From NCBI GenBank assembly GCA_003674045.1, contig PENC01000002.1, forward strand, positions 1-64,000: a stretch of DNA of 64,000 nt, in the 5' to 3' direction. This document shows, in pieces, positions 25,059-32,681 of the stretch (position 1 is the first letter of the stretch; the number at the start of each line of letters is the position of its first letter). A program made the position numbers and the translations under genes. A model generated the notes under the pieces. The model ran no database searches and was not told where the DNA came from. It was given only the letters and a program-made list of their open reading frames with translations. The DNA is from Streptomyces griseocarneus. GTDB taxonomy: Bacteria; Actinomycetota; Actinomycetes; Streptomycetales; Streptomycetaceae.

Positions 25059-26618
25059 GTGCCCCACTCCACGCCCCCTTCTTCACCCCATGCCATCCAC
25101 ACCATCGACGAATCGTTCCTCGCGCTGCCGCTGCGCCCGCTGGCCGACGCGGCCCTGGCCCGCGCCCGCGCGCTGGGCGCCGAGCACGCGGACTTCCGCT
25201 TCGAGCGGGTGCGCAGCGCCTCCTGGCGGCTGCGGGACGCCCGGCCCGCGGGTTCGTCGGACGCCACCGACCAGGGCTACGCGGTGCGCGTGGTGCACAA
25301 CGGGAGCTGGGGCTTCGCCGCGGGCGTGGAGCTGACGATGGACGCGGCGGCGCGGGTCGCGGGGCAGGCCGTCGCGATGGCGAAGCTCTCCGCGAAGGTG
25401 ATCGCCGCGGCGGGCTCCGACGAGAGGGTCGAGCTCGCGGACGAGCCGGTGCACGCCGACCGCACCTGGATCTCCGCGTACGACGTCAACCCCTTCGACG
25501 TGCCGGACGCGGAGAAGACCGCGCTCCTCGCACAGTGGAGCTCGCGGCTGCTGGCGGCGGACGGCGTGGCGCACACCGACGCCTCGCTGACGACCGTGCA
25601 GGAGAACAAGTTCTACGCCGACTCGGCGGGCACCACGACCACCCAGCAGCGCGTCCGGCTGCACCCGCAGCTCACGGCGGTGGCGGTGGACCCGGCCACC
25701 GGCGGGTTCGACAGCATGCGCACCCTCGCCCCGCCGGCCGGCCGCGGCTGGGAGTACCTGACGGGCACCGGCTGGGACTGGGACGCGGAGCTGGCGGAGC
25801 TGCCCGGGCTGCTGGCGGAGAAGATGCGCGCGCCCAGCGTGCGCGCGGGCACGTACGACCTGGTCGTCGACCCGTCCAACCTGTGGCTGACGATCCATGA
25901 GTCCATCGGCCACGCCACCGAGCTCGACCGGGCCCTCGGCTACGAGGCCGCGTACGCGGGCACCTCCTTCGCCACCCTCGACAAGCTGGGCACCCTCCAG
26001 TACGGCTCGAAGATCATGAACGTCACGGGCGACCGCACCGCCGAGCACGGCCTGGCCACCATCGGCTACGACGACGAGGGCGTGGCCGCCCAGTCCTGGG
26101 ACCTCGTCAAGGACGGCGTCCTCGCGGGCTACCAGCTCGACCGCCGCACCGCCCGCCTCACGGGCTTCCCCCGCTCCAACGGCTGCGCCTTCGCCGACTC
26201 CCCCGCACACGTCCCGGTGCAGCGCATGGCCAACGTCTCCCTCCGGCCCGCCCCCGACGGCCCGTCGACGGAGGACCTCATCGCCGGCGTCGAGAACGGC
26301 CTCTACATCGTGGGCGACCGGTCGTGGTCGATCGATATGCAGAGGTACAACTTCCAGTTTACGGGTCAAAGGGCATACACGATCCGGAATGGGCACCTCC
26401 AAGGACAGGTTCGCAACTTTGCTTACCAGGGCATCACGCCCCAGTTCTGGGGATCGATGGAAGCCATCGGAGGACCCCAGACCTACGTACTAGGAGGGGC
26501 TTTCAACTGCGGAAAAGCCCAGCCTGGCCAGATTGCTGCCGTGTCTCACGGTTGCCCGTCCGCACTGTTCCGGAATGTAAACATCCTGAACACCGAGGAC
26601 GAGTCCGGAGGCGCGTGA
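25059..26618 (+). CDS. tldD: TldD metalloprotease, chimeric: host 5' part with element-supplied 3' end
   Basis: A 519-residue TldD, half of the TldD/TldE zinc protease that processes modified peptides and toxin/antitoxin proteins. The zinc motif HESIGH lies at 280-285. Family knowledge, as I recall, puts the third ligand at a C-terminal Cys, here Cys484 in AFNCGK. From 26349 the DNA changes: third positions become A/T-rich and the last 89 codons belong to an inserted element. The native tail, about 84% identical in protein, lies at 40934-41200. The reading frame is uninterrupted, so the chimera is probably active. GTG start, GGGAGG 5 nt upstream. tldE is now 14.6 kb away. Confidence 0.92.
   Translation: MPHSTPPSSPHAIHTIDESFLALPLRPLADAALARARALGAEHADFRFERVRSASWRLRDARPAGSSDATDQGYAVRVVHNGSWGFAAGVELTMDAAARVAGQAVAMAKLSAKVIAAAGSDERVELADEPVHADRTWISAYDVNPFDVPDAEKTALLAQWSSRLLAADGVAHTDASLTTVQENKFYADSAGTTTTQQRVRLHPQLTAVAVDPATGGFDSMRTLAPPAGRGWEYLTGTGWDWDAELAELPGLLAEKMRAPSVRAGTYDLVVDPSNLWLTIHESIGHATELDRALGYEAAYAGTSFATLDKLGTLQYGSKIMNVTGDRTAEHGLATIGYDDEGVAAQSWDLVKDGVLAGYQLDRRTARLTGFPRSNGCAFADSPAHVPVQRMANVSLRPAPDGPSTEDLIAGVENGLYIVGDRSWSIDMQRYNFQFTGQRAYTIRNGHLQGQVRNFAYQGITPQFWGSMEAIGGPQTYVLGGAFNCGKAQPGQIAAVSHGCPSALFRNVNILNTEDESGGA
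26349..26359 (+). other. attL core
   Basis: AACTTCCAGTT, identical to 40934-40944. Upstream is host tldD, and downstream is the element's own version of the tldD tail. The two copies diverge immediately on the left of the core and by scattered silent changes on the right, placing strand exchange within or next to these 11 bp. The core codes for Asn-Phe-Gln-Phe. Confidence 0.75.
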
Positions 26619-26651
26619 CGGCCACCCGCTCGCGGCCTGAAGTCTGCACCA

Positions 26652-26660
26652 GGTCGACAC
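26652..26660 (+). repeat. Candidate integrase arm-type site (GGTCGACAC), left end
   Basis: The 9-mer GGTCGACAC occurs here, 34 bp past the tldD stop and just before the integrase stop, and twice at the right end (40797-40805 and 40808-40816). Clustering at both termini suggests arm-type binding sites for Int, but this is inference from position. Confidence 0.35.
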
Positions 26661-26679
26661 GCGACCACAGCGAATCACG

Positions 26680-27927
26680 CTAGGCCACGTCGTCCCAGTC
26701 CTCGACGTCCCCCTCCGAGGGGGTCAGTCGAGGCGGGACGATGAGGCCCTTGAAGGGGGCGAGCTTCAACCCCAGACGGTTGTGCATGGTCCGAGCGCCC
26801 CGGTCCATGGCCCGGCGCACGAGGTGTCCGTAGACCAGCTCCGTCGTCCTGGTGGTCCGGTGCCCCACCCACGCCGCGATCTCGAAGAGCGGGATGTCCG
26901 CGTGGATCGCTTCCGATACGAAGAAGTGCCGGAAGCTCTTCGGGGTGTAGTGCGGGGTTCCAGCGGTCTTGGCCGCGGCCTTGAACTGGTCCAGGAACCA
27001 GTCGTAGGACGGGTGACGGTCGTTCCGCCTGGGCGATTCGAAGAACCAGCCGCGATCACCCCAGGTGCCGAAAGCGTCGACGTGATCGTTGAAGATCTCG
27101 TTGATCGACTCGGGCACCGGCGTCTTGCGCGTCTGCTCGAAGGGGCGATGCTTCGTTCCCCTCTTCACGCCGCGCCGGTAGCCGGAGATCTCCTGACAGC
27201 CGTAGGCCGAGACCTGATGGTCCACCGCGAGAATGCTGCGCTCCCAGTCCATCGACTCGTCGGCCAGCGCCAAGGACTCCCCCGGCCGTGTCCCACAACC
27301 TGCCATGGCCCAGAACCCTGCACGGATCAGCTTGGGTGCCTCCGCGATGATCCCCAGGACCTCCTCCATCGTCGGGATGTCATCGTCGGTGACAGGCGTC
27401 AGCGCCTGCCCTGAACGCCGCCGGGGGTTCGCCTTCTTGCAGGGATTGCGCCCCACGATCTCGGCCGCCACTGCGTAGTTGAAGACGGACGACAGGACGT
27501 TCTTGCGCCCGTTGATGCCGGTCTGCCTGTAGCCCCGTTCCTTCTGGTCAGCCTCCCATTCCTGAATCGTCGACGGGGTGATGCTGCCGATGGGCTTGTT
27601 GCCGAAGAACGCCTCGTAGTGGTTCTTGTAGACGCTCTCGTAGTTCCTCTTCGACGACTCTTCGAGCGTTCCCGCTTCGACCCACTCGGTCCAGATCTGC
27701 TCGAACGTCTTCAGCCCAGCCTTGGGGTTGATGTACGTCCCCAGGTCCTTCTCTCGCTCGACCTTGACCGCGAAGGCTTCCGCGTCTTCGAGCTTCTTGA
27801 ACGACACCTGCCGCGGCTTGCCCGCCCTGCCTCCCGGCTCGCGGTACGTCACCCGGTACGGCTTGTGCGAGCACGTCGGTTTCTTCCGGCGCGGGCAGTC
27901 GCAGTCTTCCTTCTTGATGGTCGCCAC
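26680..27927 (-). CDS. int: Tyrosine recombinase (AICE integrase)
   Basis: A 415-residue site-specific recombinase. An N-terminal Cys-containing arm-binding region (DCDCPRRKKPTCSHKPYRVTYREPGG) precedes a SAM-like core-binding domain (about 85-165) and the catalytic domain (about 185-390). Catalytic residues: Arg in GCGTRPGES, Arg in TPKSFRHFF, His in WVGHRTTRT and nucleophile Tyr in ELVYGHL. The first His of the usual HxxR box is replaced by Lys (KSFR). It lies next to attL and is transcribed toward it, the normal arrangement. It should integrate and, with Xis, excise the element. Confidence 0.93.
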   Translation of the reverse strand: MATIKKEDCDCPRRKKPTCSHKPYRVTYREPGGRAGKPRQVSFKKLEDAEAFAVKVEREKDLGTYINPKAGLKTFEQIWTEWVEAGTLEESSKRNYESVYKNHYEAFFGNKPIGSITPSTIQEWEADQKERGYRQTGINGRKNVLSSVFNYAVAAEIVGRNPCKKANPRRRSGQALTPVTDDDIPTMEEVLGIIAEAPKLIRAGFWAMAGCGTRPGESLALADESMDWERSILAVDHQVSAYGCQEISGYRRGVKRGTKHRPFEQTRKTPVPESINEIFNDHVDAFGTWGDRGWFFESPRRNDRHPSYDWFLDQFKAAAKTAGTPHYTPKSFRHFFVSEAIHADIPLFEIAAWVGHRTTRTTELVYGHLVRRAMDRGARTMHNRLGLKLAPFKGLIVPPRLTPSEGDVEDWDDVA

Positions 27928-27977
27928 GCTTGTTTACCCTCCACATGTTGATGGGTTAGAGGCGGCTTGATGTGAAC

Positions 27978-28163
27978 CTAGCCACACCGCATGCGAGCGT
28001 CAACCCAGTTGTGCAGATCGCGAGTTCGGAACCGGATGTGCTTGCCGACCTTCAGGTACGGGATGCCCCAGCGCCGGTACGAGTCCATGAGCACCCGCTT
28101 CGTGACGCCAAGTTCGGACGCCGCTTCGTCCGGCGTCATCAGCAGATTGCTGCCGCCCCTCAT
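27978..28163 (-). CDS. xis: Excisionase-like HTH protein
   Basis: A 61-residue protein made almost entirely of a MerR/Xis-type winged helix: LLMTPDEAASELGVTKRVLMDSYRRWGIPYLKVGKHIRFRTRDLHNWVDARM. Size, domain and position between rep and int match AICE excisionases, which bend att DNA to favour excision. Its ATG overlaps the rep stop by four bases (ATGA), so it is coupled to replication-gene translation. It lies 50 bp upstream of int. Confidence 0.88.
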   Translation of the reverse strand: MRGGSNLLMTPDEAASELGVTKRVLMDSYRRWGIPYLKVGKHIRFRTRDLHNWVDARMRCG

Positions 28164-29670
28164 GCAGCACCTCCCGTCGCCAGGTCGTCCCGGGCGATGT
28201 CCCGGTTGCGGGTGATGTCTTCGGCGATTGCGGCGGCGAGGAGGGCGGTGCCGGGGGTGTGTCCGTTGCCGAGGTAGCGCCATTGGGCTTCGGTGACCGT
28301 GTCGTCGTCGGTGTCGACGAGGCCGCCTTGCTGGTGGTCGGCGCGTTCGGCGCGGAGGGCTGTGTAGGTGGTGGAGTAGGCGCGGGATTTGGTGAGGATG
28401 TGGCCGCGGTAGCCGAGGGTGTGGGCCCAGGCGCGTAGGCGGAGGTGCCTGTACTCGGGGAGGCCGCCGAGGCGCCAGCAGGTGTGCATCAGGGCGCGGA
28501 CGTGGGGTGTGGCGGGTATGGCGTCTATGCCGTCGTGGGTGCGTATGCGCTGGTCGGCGCCGGTGGCGGTGTCGCCGGCGCCCTTGGTGACGTACTTGGC
28601 GACGTAGGCGGCAACGGCGTCGTCGGCCAGGCCGCCCGTGTCGTCGCCGAGGACGCGGAGGGGGCGGGCATCGAGCTGGTTGCCCCAGCGGAGTCCGTGC
28701 TGGCCCAGGGCGGGGCTGTAGGGGCTGCGGACTGTCACGGACCGGGCCGCCGCGCGGACGGCCATGGTGAGCGCTTCGGGAGTGCCCCAGGCCGGGGCCG
28801 GGGTGTGGGGGCCTTCGGGTCCATCGAGGCGGATGACGGCGTGGACGTGGACGGCGGCGCGTTTCTGGTACTCGGCGACCTTGGCGAAGGAGAGCCGGGC
28901 GTAGCCGGGGAAGCGGGTCTGCGGGAGCCCTGCCGCTGTGGCGAGGTGGCGGCGGATGGCGCGGGTGAAGCGGTCCCAGAGCTGTCCGGCGTGGGCGTGC
29001 CACAGGACGTGGCCGGGGTAGTCGTAGCAGCCCTGACACAGCGGCTGGCCGACGAGCCGGTCGCTGTCGGCGTGGGCGGCGGGGCAGCCGAGGGGGCGTC
29101 CGTGCTCGCACTCGGCGTGCCCGCGCCGGGGGTGGCAGGGCTTGCCGTCGCCGGTGGTGTGGTGGACGGGGCCGAAGGAGGGGGCGGTCAGGGTGACGAA
29201 GAGCCGCGGGTGGGTCCGGACGGTGTCGGGGACGGTTTTGCCGCCGGTGAGTCCGGCGCGGACGAGGTGGTAGGTGTCGCCTGCGTGGAGGCGGGAGCAG
29301 GAGGGGCAGACGGTGGCGCGGCGGTTGCGGCAGCGGACGAGGAGGCGTTCGCCGGGCTCGGTGGCCGTGTCGTAGTGGCGGAGGATCTCGCCGGTCACGG
29401 CGTCGTGGGTGGTGGTGTGGCCGCTCAGGTGGATGGGGTGGGCGCAGCCGCCGGTTGCGGTGATCTGTTCCAGCAGGCGGGGGAAGTGCGGCTGGTTGGC
29501 GAGGCGGATGACGTCTTGGTCGGTTTCGGGGAGCTGACGCAGGCGCGCTTCCCGGTTGAGGAGGGCGTACCGGTCAGCCGCGGAGAGGTGCGCGGTGATG
29601 GTGGTGATCTCCCTGGACGGGCCGCCACAGCGGCGGCGCGGTGGGTGGGTGGTGGTCCGGTGTCGTCCAT
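28160..29670 (-). CDS. RepSA-type replication initiator, apparent 1-nt frameshift near 5' end
   Basis: Replication initiator of the AICE RepSA family. Conserved parts are RCRNRRATVCPSCSRLHAGDTYHL, HPRLFVTLTAPSFGPVHH, a second Cys cluster (CEHGRPLGC, CQGCYDYPGHVLW) and AVHVHAVIRLDG, a likely metal/His motif of a nicking domain. A long in-frame segment upstream of GTG 29398 (LSAADRYALLNREARLRQLP..GGCAHPIHLSGHTTTHD) is also family sequence but has no start codon. ATG 29670 with GGAAGGA 8 nt upstream is in another frame and would join it if one base were added near the GGG at about 29613-29615. It is therefore damaged, frameshifting, or a sequencing error. Confidence 0.82.
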
Positions 29671-29712
29671 GGGTGTGGTCCTTCCGTCAGGGGGTGGGCT
29701 GGGGCTGTGGGT

Positions 29713-29826
29713 TCAGCGGGTGGTGCCGGTGCCGCGGCAGCAGCGGCAGCGGCGCAGGCGTCCAGTGCAGGTTTTGATGGAGCGCTCGCCCTTGCAGACG
29801 GGGCAGCGCACTCGGCGCATGGCCAC
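29713..29826 (-). CDS. Tiny zinc-ribbon-like protein of the transfer region
   Basis: A 37-residue basic protein with Cys pairs CPVCKG and CRCC plus CTG, in a CxxCxG pattern like DnaJ-type zinc ribbons. The GTG at 29826 follows GGGAG by 7 nt. Such 35-45 residue proteins are common between spd and rep genes in AICEs. No function is established. It lies 17 bp from the membrane-protein gene and 42 bp upstream of rep, in the same transcription unit. Confidence 0.6.
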   Translation of the reverse strand: MAMRRVRCPVCKGERSIKTCTGRLRRCRCCRGTGTTR

Positions 29827-29843
29827 GCGGTGGCTCCCTTCGG

Positions 29844-30038
29844 TCAGTGGTGGGTGAAGCCGGTCATGCACCAGGTGAGGAAGCTGTTGATGGTGAAGAT
29901 CACCGGGGTCTGTCCGAGGTAGACGCCGAACAGGGTGATCAGCACCGCTTCCCACCAGCGCACCTCACGGGAGCGCACGAGCAGCACGACCATGAGGCCG
30001 AAGACGAGGACCAGCGGCAGGGCGGCGATCTCGTTCAT
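29844..30038 (-). CDS. Small membrane protein, probable Spd-type spread protein
   Basis: A 64-residue protein with two hydrophobic helices (ALPLVLVFGLMVVLLV and AVLITLFGVYLGQTPVIFTI) separated by a short charged turn (RSREVRWWE). The start overlaps the stop of the TraSA gene by ATGA. Position directly after tra matches the spread (spd) genes that move elements between mycelial compartments after transfer. The specific spd family cannot be assigned from sequence alone. Confidence 0.65.
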   Translation of the reverse strand: MNEIAALPLVLVFGLMVVLLVRSREVRWWEAVLITLFGVYLGQTPVIFTINSFLTWCMTGFTHH

Positions 30039-31342
30039 GTCGCGTCCTCGCAGGTGAGCAGGTTCAGTTCCCGGTGGACGCTGCGGATCTCGGGCGCGAG
30101 GTGCCCGTGCTCTGCGGCGGCCTTCTTGGCGTCCTCGACCGTGGTCAGGTGGGAACGGGCGCGGCACCAGCCGTCCGCGCCTCCGACGACGACGGCCACG
30201 CCCTTCTCCTGCGAGGTGACGGCCTGCGCGACGGCGACGGCGTCCTTGTTCAGGTCGCCGAGGACCATTTCGGCGGTGCCGGGGTCGTTGACGCGGTGGC
30301 AGATCCGCCCCGAGAGCTGGGCGCGCAGGGCGGTCACGCCGGGGCCGAGGTCGGAGCCCATCCGCTGCCCTGCGATGACCAGGTGCAGGCCGAGCGCGGC
30401 GCCGAGCTGGCCGATGCGCAGCAGGTAAGTGGAGCACTTCTCCGCCTCCGCCTTGGCCTCGCGGGTGCCGTCGGTGAGGTAGAGCTCGGCGATCTCGTCC
30501 ACCATGACCACGATGGGCACGGGCCGGAGTTTGTCCGGCAGTTCCCAGATGGAGCGGACGCCTTCGGTGCGGCAGGCCTCCATCCGCACGAGCATCTCGT
30601 GCACCAGACCCTTGAGGACCGCCACGGCTTCGCGGCGGTTGGTGGCCAGGGCGGAGAGGCGGTACTCGAACAGGCCGAGTTCCATGCCGCCCTTGCAGTC
30701 GATGCCCACCAGCGCCACCCGCTGCGGCGCCAGCTCCACCACCAGCCGGGCCAGGAGCGTCGACTTCCCGGACTGGGTGGCGCCGACGATCAGCCAGTGC
30801 GGGACCTGGCGCAGGTTCATCACCCACGCCCCGCCGGTCTCCAGGATGCCCACCAGAGCGGACAGCAGCGCCGGGCGTGCCGACGCCAGGCCGGGCCGCA
30901 GGAGCGGGTCACGGGCGGTGGCGGTGAGGAAGACCAGGCCGCGTTCGGGGGAGGTGACGCGCACGGCGTGGACCCGCCACGCGTGAGCCAGGGCGTCCGC
31001 CGCGGCGATGAACGGTGCCGGGGTCTGCCCCGGGTGGAGGCGCACCAGCGCTGTCAGGCCGGTGCGGGTCGCCCAGGGGAACGAGATCTTCGGTGCCTTC
31101 GGCCGCAGCGGCTCGCCCTTGACGATCAGCTCCCCGACCAGGCCGCGGGAGGGGCGGGGCGAGACGGCGAGGTCGTTGAGCTGGGCGACCCGTCGCCAGG
31201 TCCGCACCACCCGCAGCGCGGTCACCGGATACCCAGTCAGGGCCCAGAACACCGCCGGGCGGGTCTGCTTCAGGTGCAGGCCCGCGACCAGCACCCAGGC
31301 GACGGCCGCCAGTAAGAACGCCAACACGACCGGACCCATCAC
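30035..31342 (-). CDS. FtsK/SpoIIIE-type conjugative DNA translocase (TraSA/TraB)
   Basis: A 435-residue protein that in Streptomyces moves double-stranded DNA between hyphae. An N-terminal membrane helix (PVVLAFLLAAVAWVLVAGLHL) precedes an FtsK-like ATPase (about 170-400) with Walker A GATQSGKSTL, Walker B PIVVMVDEIAEL and an RIGQLGAALGLHLVIAGQRM segment. Length is right for the pSAM2 TraSA group. It starts GTG-ATG and overlaps the upstream SCO3933-type gene by four bases. Unlike type IV systems, this single protein is the main transfer machine. Confidence 0.93.
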   Translation of the reverse strand: MMGPVVLAFLLAAVAWVLVAGLHLKQTRPAVFWALTGYPVTALRVVRTWRRVAQLNDLAVSPRPSRGLVGELIVKGEPLRPKAPKISFPWATRTGLTALVRLHPGQTPAPFIAAADALAHAWRVHAVRVTSPERGLVFLTATARDPLLRPGLASARPALLSALVGILETGGAWVMNLRQVPHWLIVGATQSGKSTLLARLVVELAPQRVALVGIDCKGGMELGLFEYRLSALATNRREAVAVLKGLVHEMLVRMEACRTEGVRSIWELPDKLRPVPIVVMVDEIAELYLTDGTREAKAEAEKCSTYLLRIGQLGAALGLHLVIAGQRMGSDLGPGVTALRAQLSGRICHRVNDPGTAEMVLGDLNKDAVAVAQAVTSQEKGVAVVVGGADGWCRARSHLTTVEDAKKAAAEHGHLAPEIRSVHRELNLLTCEDAT

Positions 31343-31731
31343 GCACCACCACCCTTCCCACCCGTGCCGCCCGCCGCCGACGCCGAGGCCGAGGCCGACG
31401 AGGACGCCGACCCGGACGTAGGGGCGGGGGTGATGGCGTTGGCGCGGAAGCTGATCCCGTGCCGGTCACCCATGGCCCAGGCGAACGCCTCCAGCCCGGT
31501 CACCCGGACCTCCGCACCCTCCACGATGCCGACCGGCTCGCCGGGCACCGCGATTTCGATGACCGAGACGCGGCGGCCGTCCTGCCGCACCATCACCGCG
31601 ACCGTGAAGACCGTGTTGCCCTCACGGTCCTTCTTCACCTCCTTGTTCTCCAGACCCGTCATCTTCGGCTCAGGGGCGACCGCACAACGCAGCACACCCA
31701 GCCGGGATGCATCCACAGGAATCGCTTGCAT
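31339..31731 (-). CDS. SCO3933-family regulatory protein
   Basis: A 130-residue protein recognised by MQAIPVDASRLGVLRCAVAPEPK at the N-terminus, the standard opening of the SCO3933 family found directly upstream of tra in AICEs. A beta-rich core (FTVAVMVRQDGRRVSVIEIAVPGEP, AEVRVTGLEAFAWAMGDRHGISFRA) is followed by a Ser/Ala/Gly-rich low-complexity tail. The ATG at 31731 follows GGAGG by 10 nt. It is the first gene of the tra-rep-xis-int unit, just downstream of the KorSA-like operator. Exact role unknown. Confidence 0.82.
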   Translation of the reverse strand: MQAIPVDASRLGVLRCAVAPEPKMTGLENKEVKKDREGNTVFTVAVMVRQDGRRVSVIEIAVPGEPVGIVEGAEVRVTGLEAFAWAMGDRHGISFRANAITPAPTSGSASSSASASASAAGGTGGKGGGA

Positions 31732-31786
31732 GAGGTGTTGGCCTCCTTGGCCACTCGGGACGAGCCGCCACACCAGACGATGCGAC

Positions 31787-31808
31787 GTCATTCGTCATGA
31801 CGAGTGAC
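31787..31808. promoter_or_regulatory. Palindromic operator of the KorSA-like repressor
   Basis: A 22-bp near-perfect palindrome with half-sites GTCATTCGTCA and TGACGAGTGAC (one mismatch), lying in the divergent promoter region between the tra operon and the GntR gene. A second half-site TGACGAGTGA occurs at 31850-31859, just before the GntR start and ending in TGTCA. On the minus strand TTGCGC and CATATT-like boxes precede the palindrome, so binding would block the tra promoter. Confidence 0.7.
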
Positions 31809-31896
31809 CAATATGAGGCACTGCCGGTCCGCCGCGCAAGCACTTATGCTGACGAGTGATGTCAGCTCGATAGTCGTGACCACAGAGGGAGTTCAC

Positions 31897-32676
31897 GTGG
31901 GAGAGATCCAGCGACCCGGAGCGCTGTACCAGCAGGTGGCCGCCGCCATCCGCGACGCGATCCTGAACAACGAGTTCCCGCCCGGGGCCCCGCTGCCCTC
32001 CGAGGCCCAGCTCATCGAGCGCTACCAGGTCTCCCGCCCCACCGTCCGCAACGCCATCGCCGCCCTGCGATCGGAGGGACTTATCGAGGTCCAGCACGGC
32101 AAGGGCAGCTTCGTGCGCGCCGCCGTCGAGCCCGGCCTCACCCTGGAACGCAACGTCACGCGTACGAAGGCGGGACGTTTCACCGCCACCGACGGCGCAC
32201 AGTGGGACGAGGTCGAACCGCCCACGATCCACCGCATCCGCACCACTGCCGCCACGGGCCCGGCGCTCGGACTCGGCGAGGGTGACGAGCTGTTCGGCTG
32301 CGACCGGCTACTGACCCACCCGACCACCGGCACCCGGGTGCTGCACCGAACACTCATCCCGTACGCCACCGCCGACGGGACCGCGCTTGCCAAGGCCCCG
32401 GACGCCGAGCCCACCGCGGTCTACGCGATCCTCACGAAGGCCGGTCACGAGCTGTGGTGGTCGGAGACCGTCCGCGCCCGCATGCCCCTCCCCGACGAAC
32501 GCACCGCACTCGACATCCCCGACGCCACCCCGATCCTCCACACCACCCGCACCACCCACGGCACCGACGACCAACCACTCGTCCTGGAGGAGCTCCGCGT
32601 CAGCGCCGACCACGCCCAACTCACCTACCGCATCACCACCGACAAAGCCCCCACCGCACGCCGCACACGGGCCTGA
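31897..32676 (+). CDS. KorSA-like GntR (HutC-type) repressor
   Basis: A 259-residue regulator: winged helix GALYQQVAAAIRDAILNNEFPPGAPLPSEAQLIERYQVSRPTVRNAIAALRSEGLIEVQHGKGSFV, then a UTRA ligand domain (about 95-250, including RTKAGRFTATDGAQWDEVEP). The GTG at 31897 is chosen because GAGGGAG lies 5-6 nt upstream and the HTH begins there. A longer ATG frame from 31804 would cross the second operator. In pSAM2 the equivalent KorSA represses pra and hence replication and transfer. Its place opposite the tra unit and the operator support that role. Confidence 0.88.
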   Translation: MGEIQRPGALYQQVAAAIRDAILNNEFPPGAPLPSEAQLIERYQVSRPTVRNAIAALRSEGLIEVQHGKGSFVRAAVEPGLTLERNVTRTKAGRFTATDGAQWDEVEPPTIHRIRTTAATGPALGLGEGDELFGCDRLLTHPTTGTRVLHRTLIPYATADGTALAKAPDAEPTAVYAILTKAGHELWWSETVRARMPLPDERTALDIPDATPILHTTRTTHGTDDQPLVLEELRVSADHAQLTYRITTDKAPTARRTRA

Positions 32677-32681
32677 GCTTC

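Noticed and set aside
25083..26402. A 439-codon minus-strand frame opposite tldD
   Set aside because: Antisense shadow. The plus strand encodes complete TldD motifs and has a GGGAGG ribosome binding site.
26300..26700. tRNA attachment site at the element border
   Set aside because: No cloverleaf or tRNA-like sequence is present at either border. The split gene is tldD.
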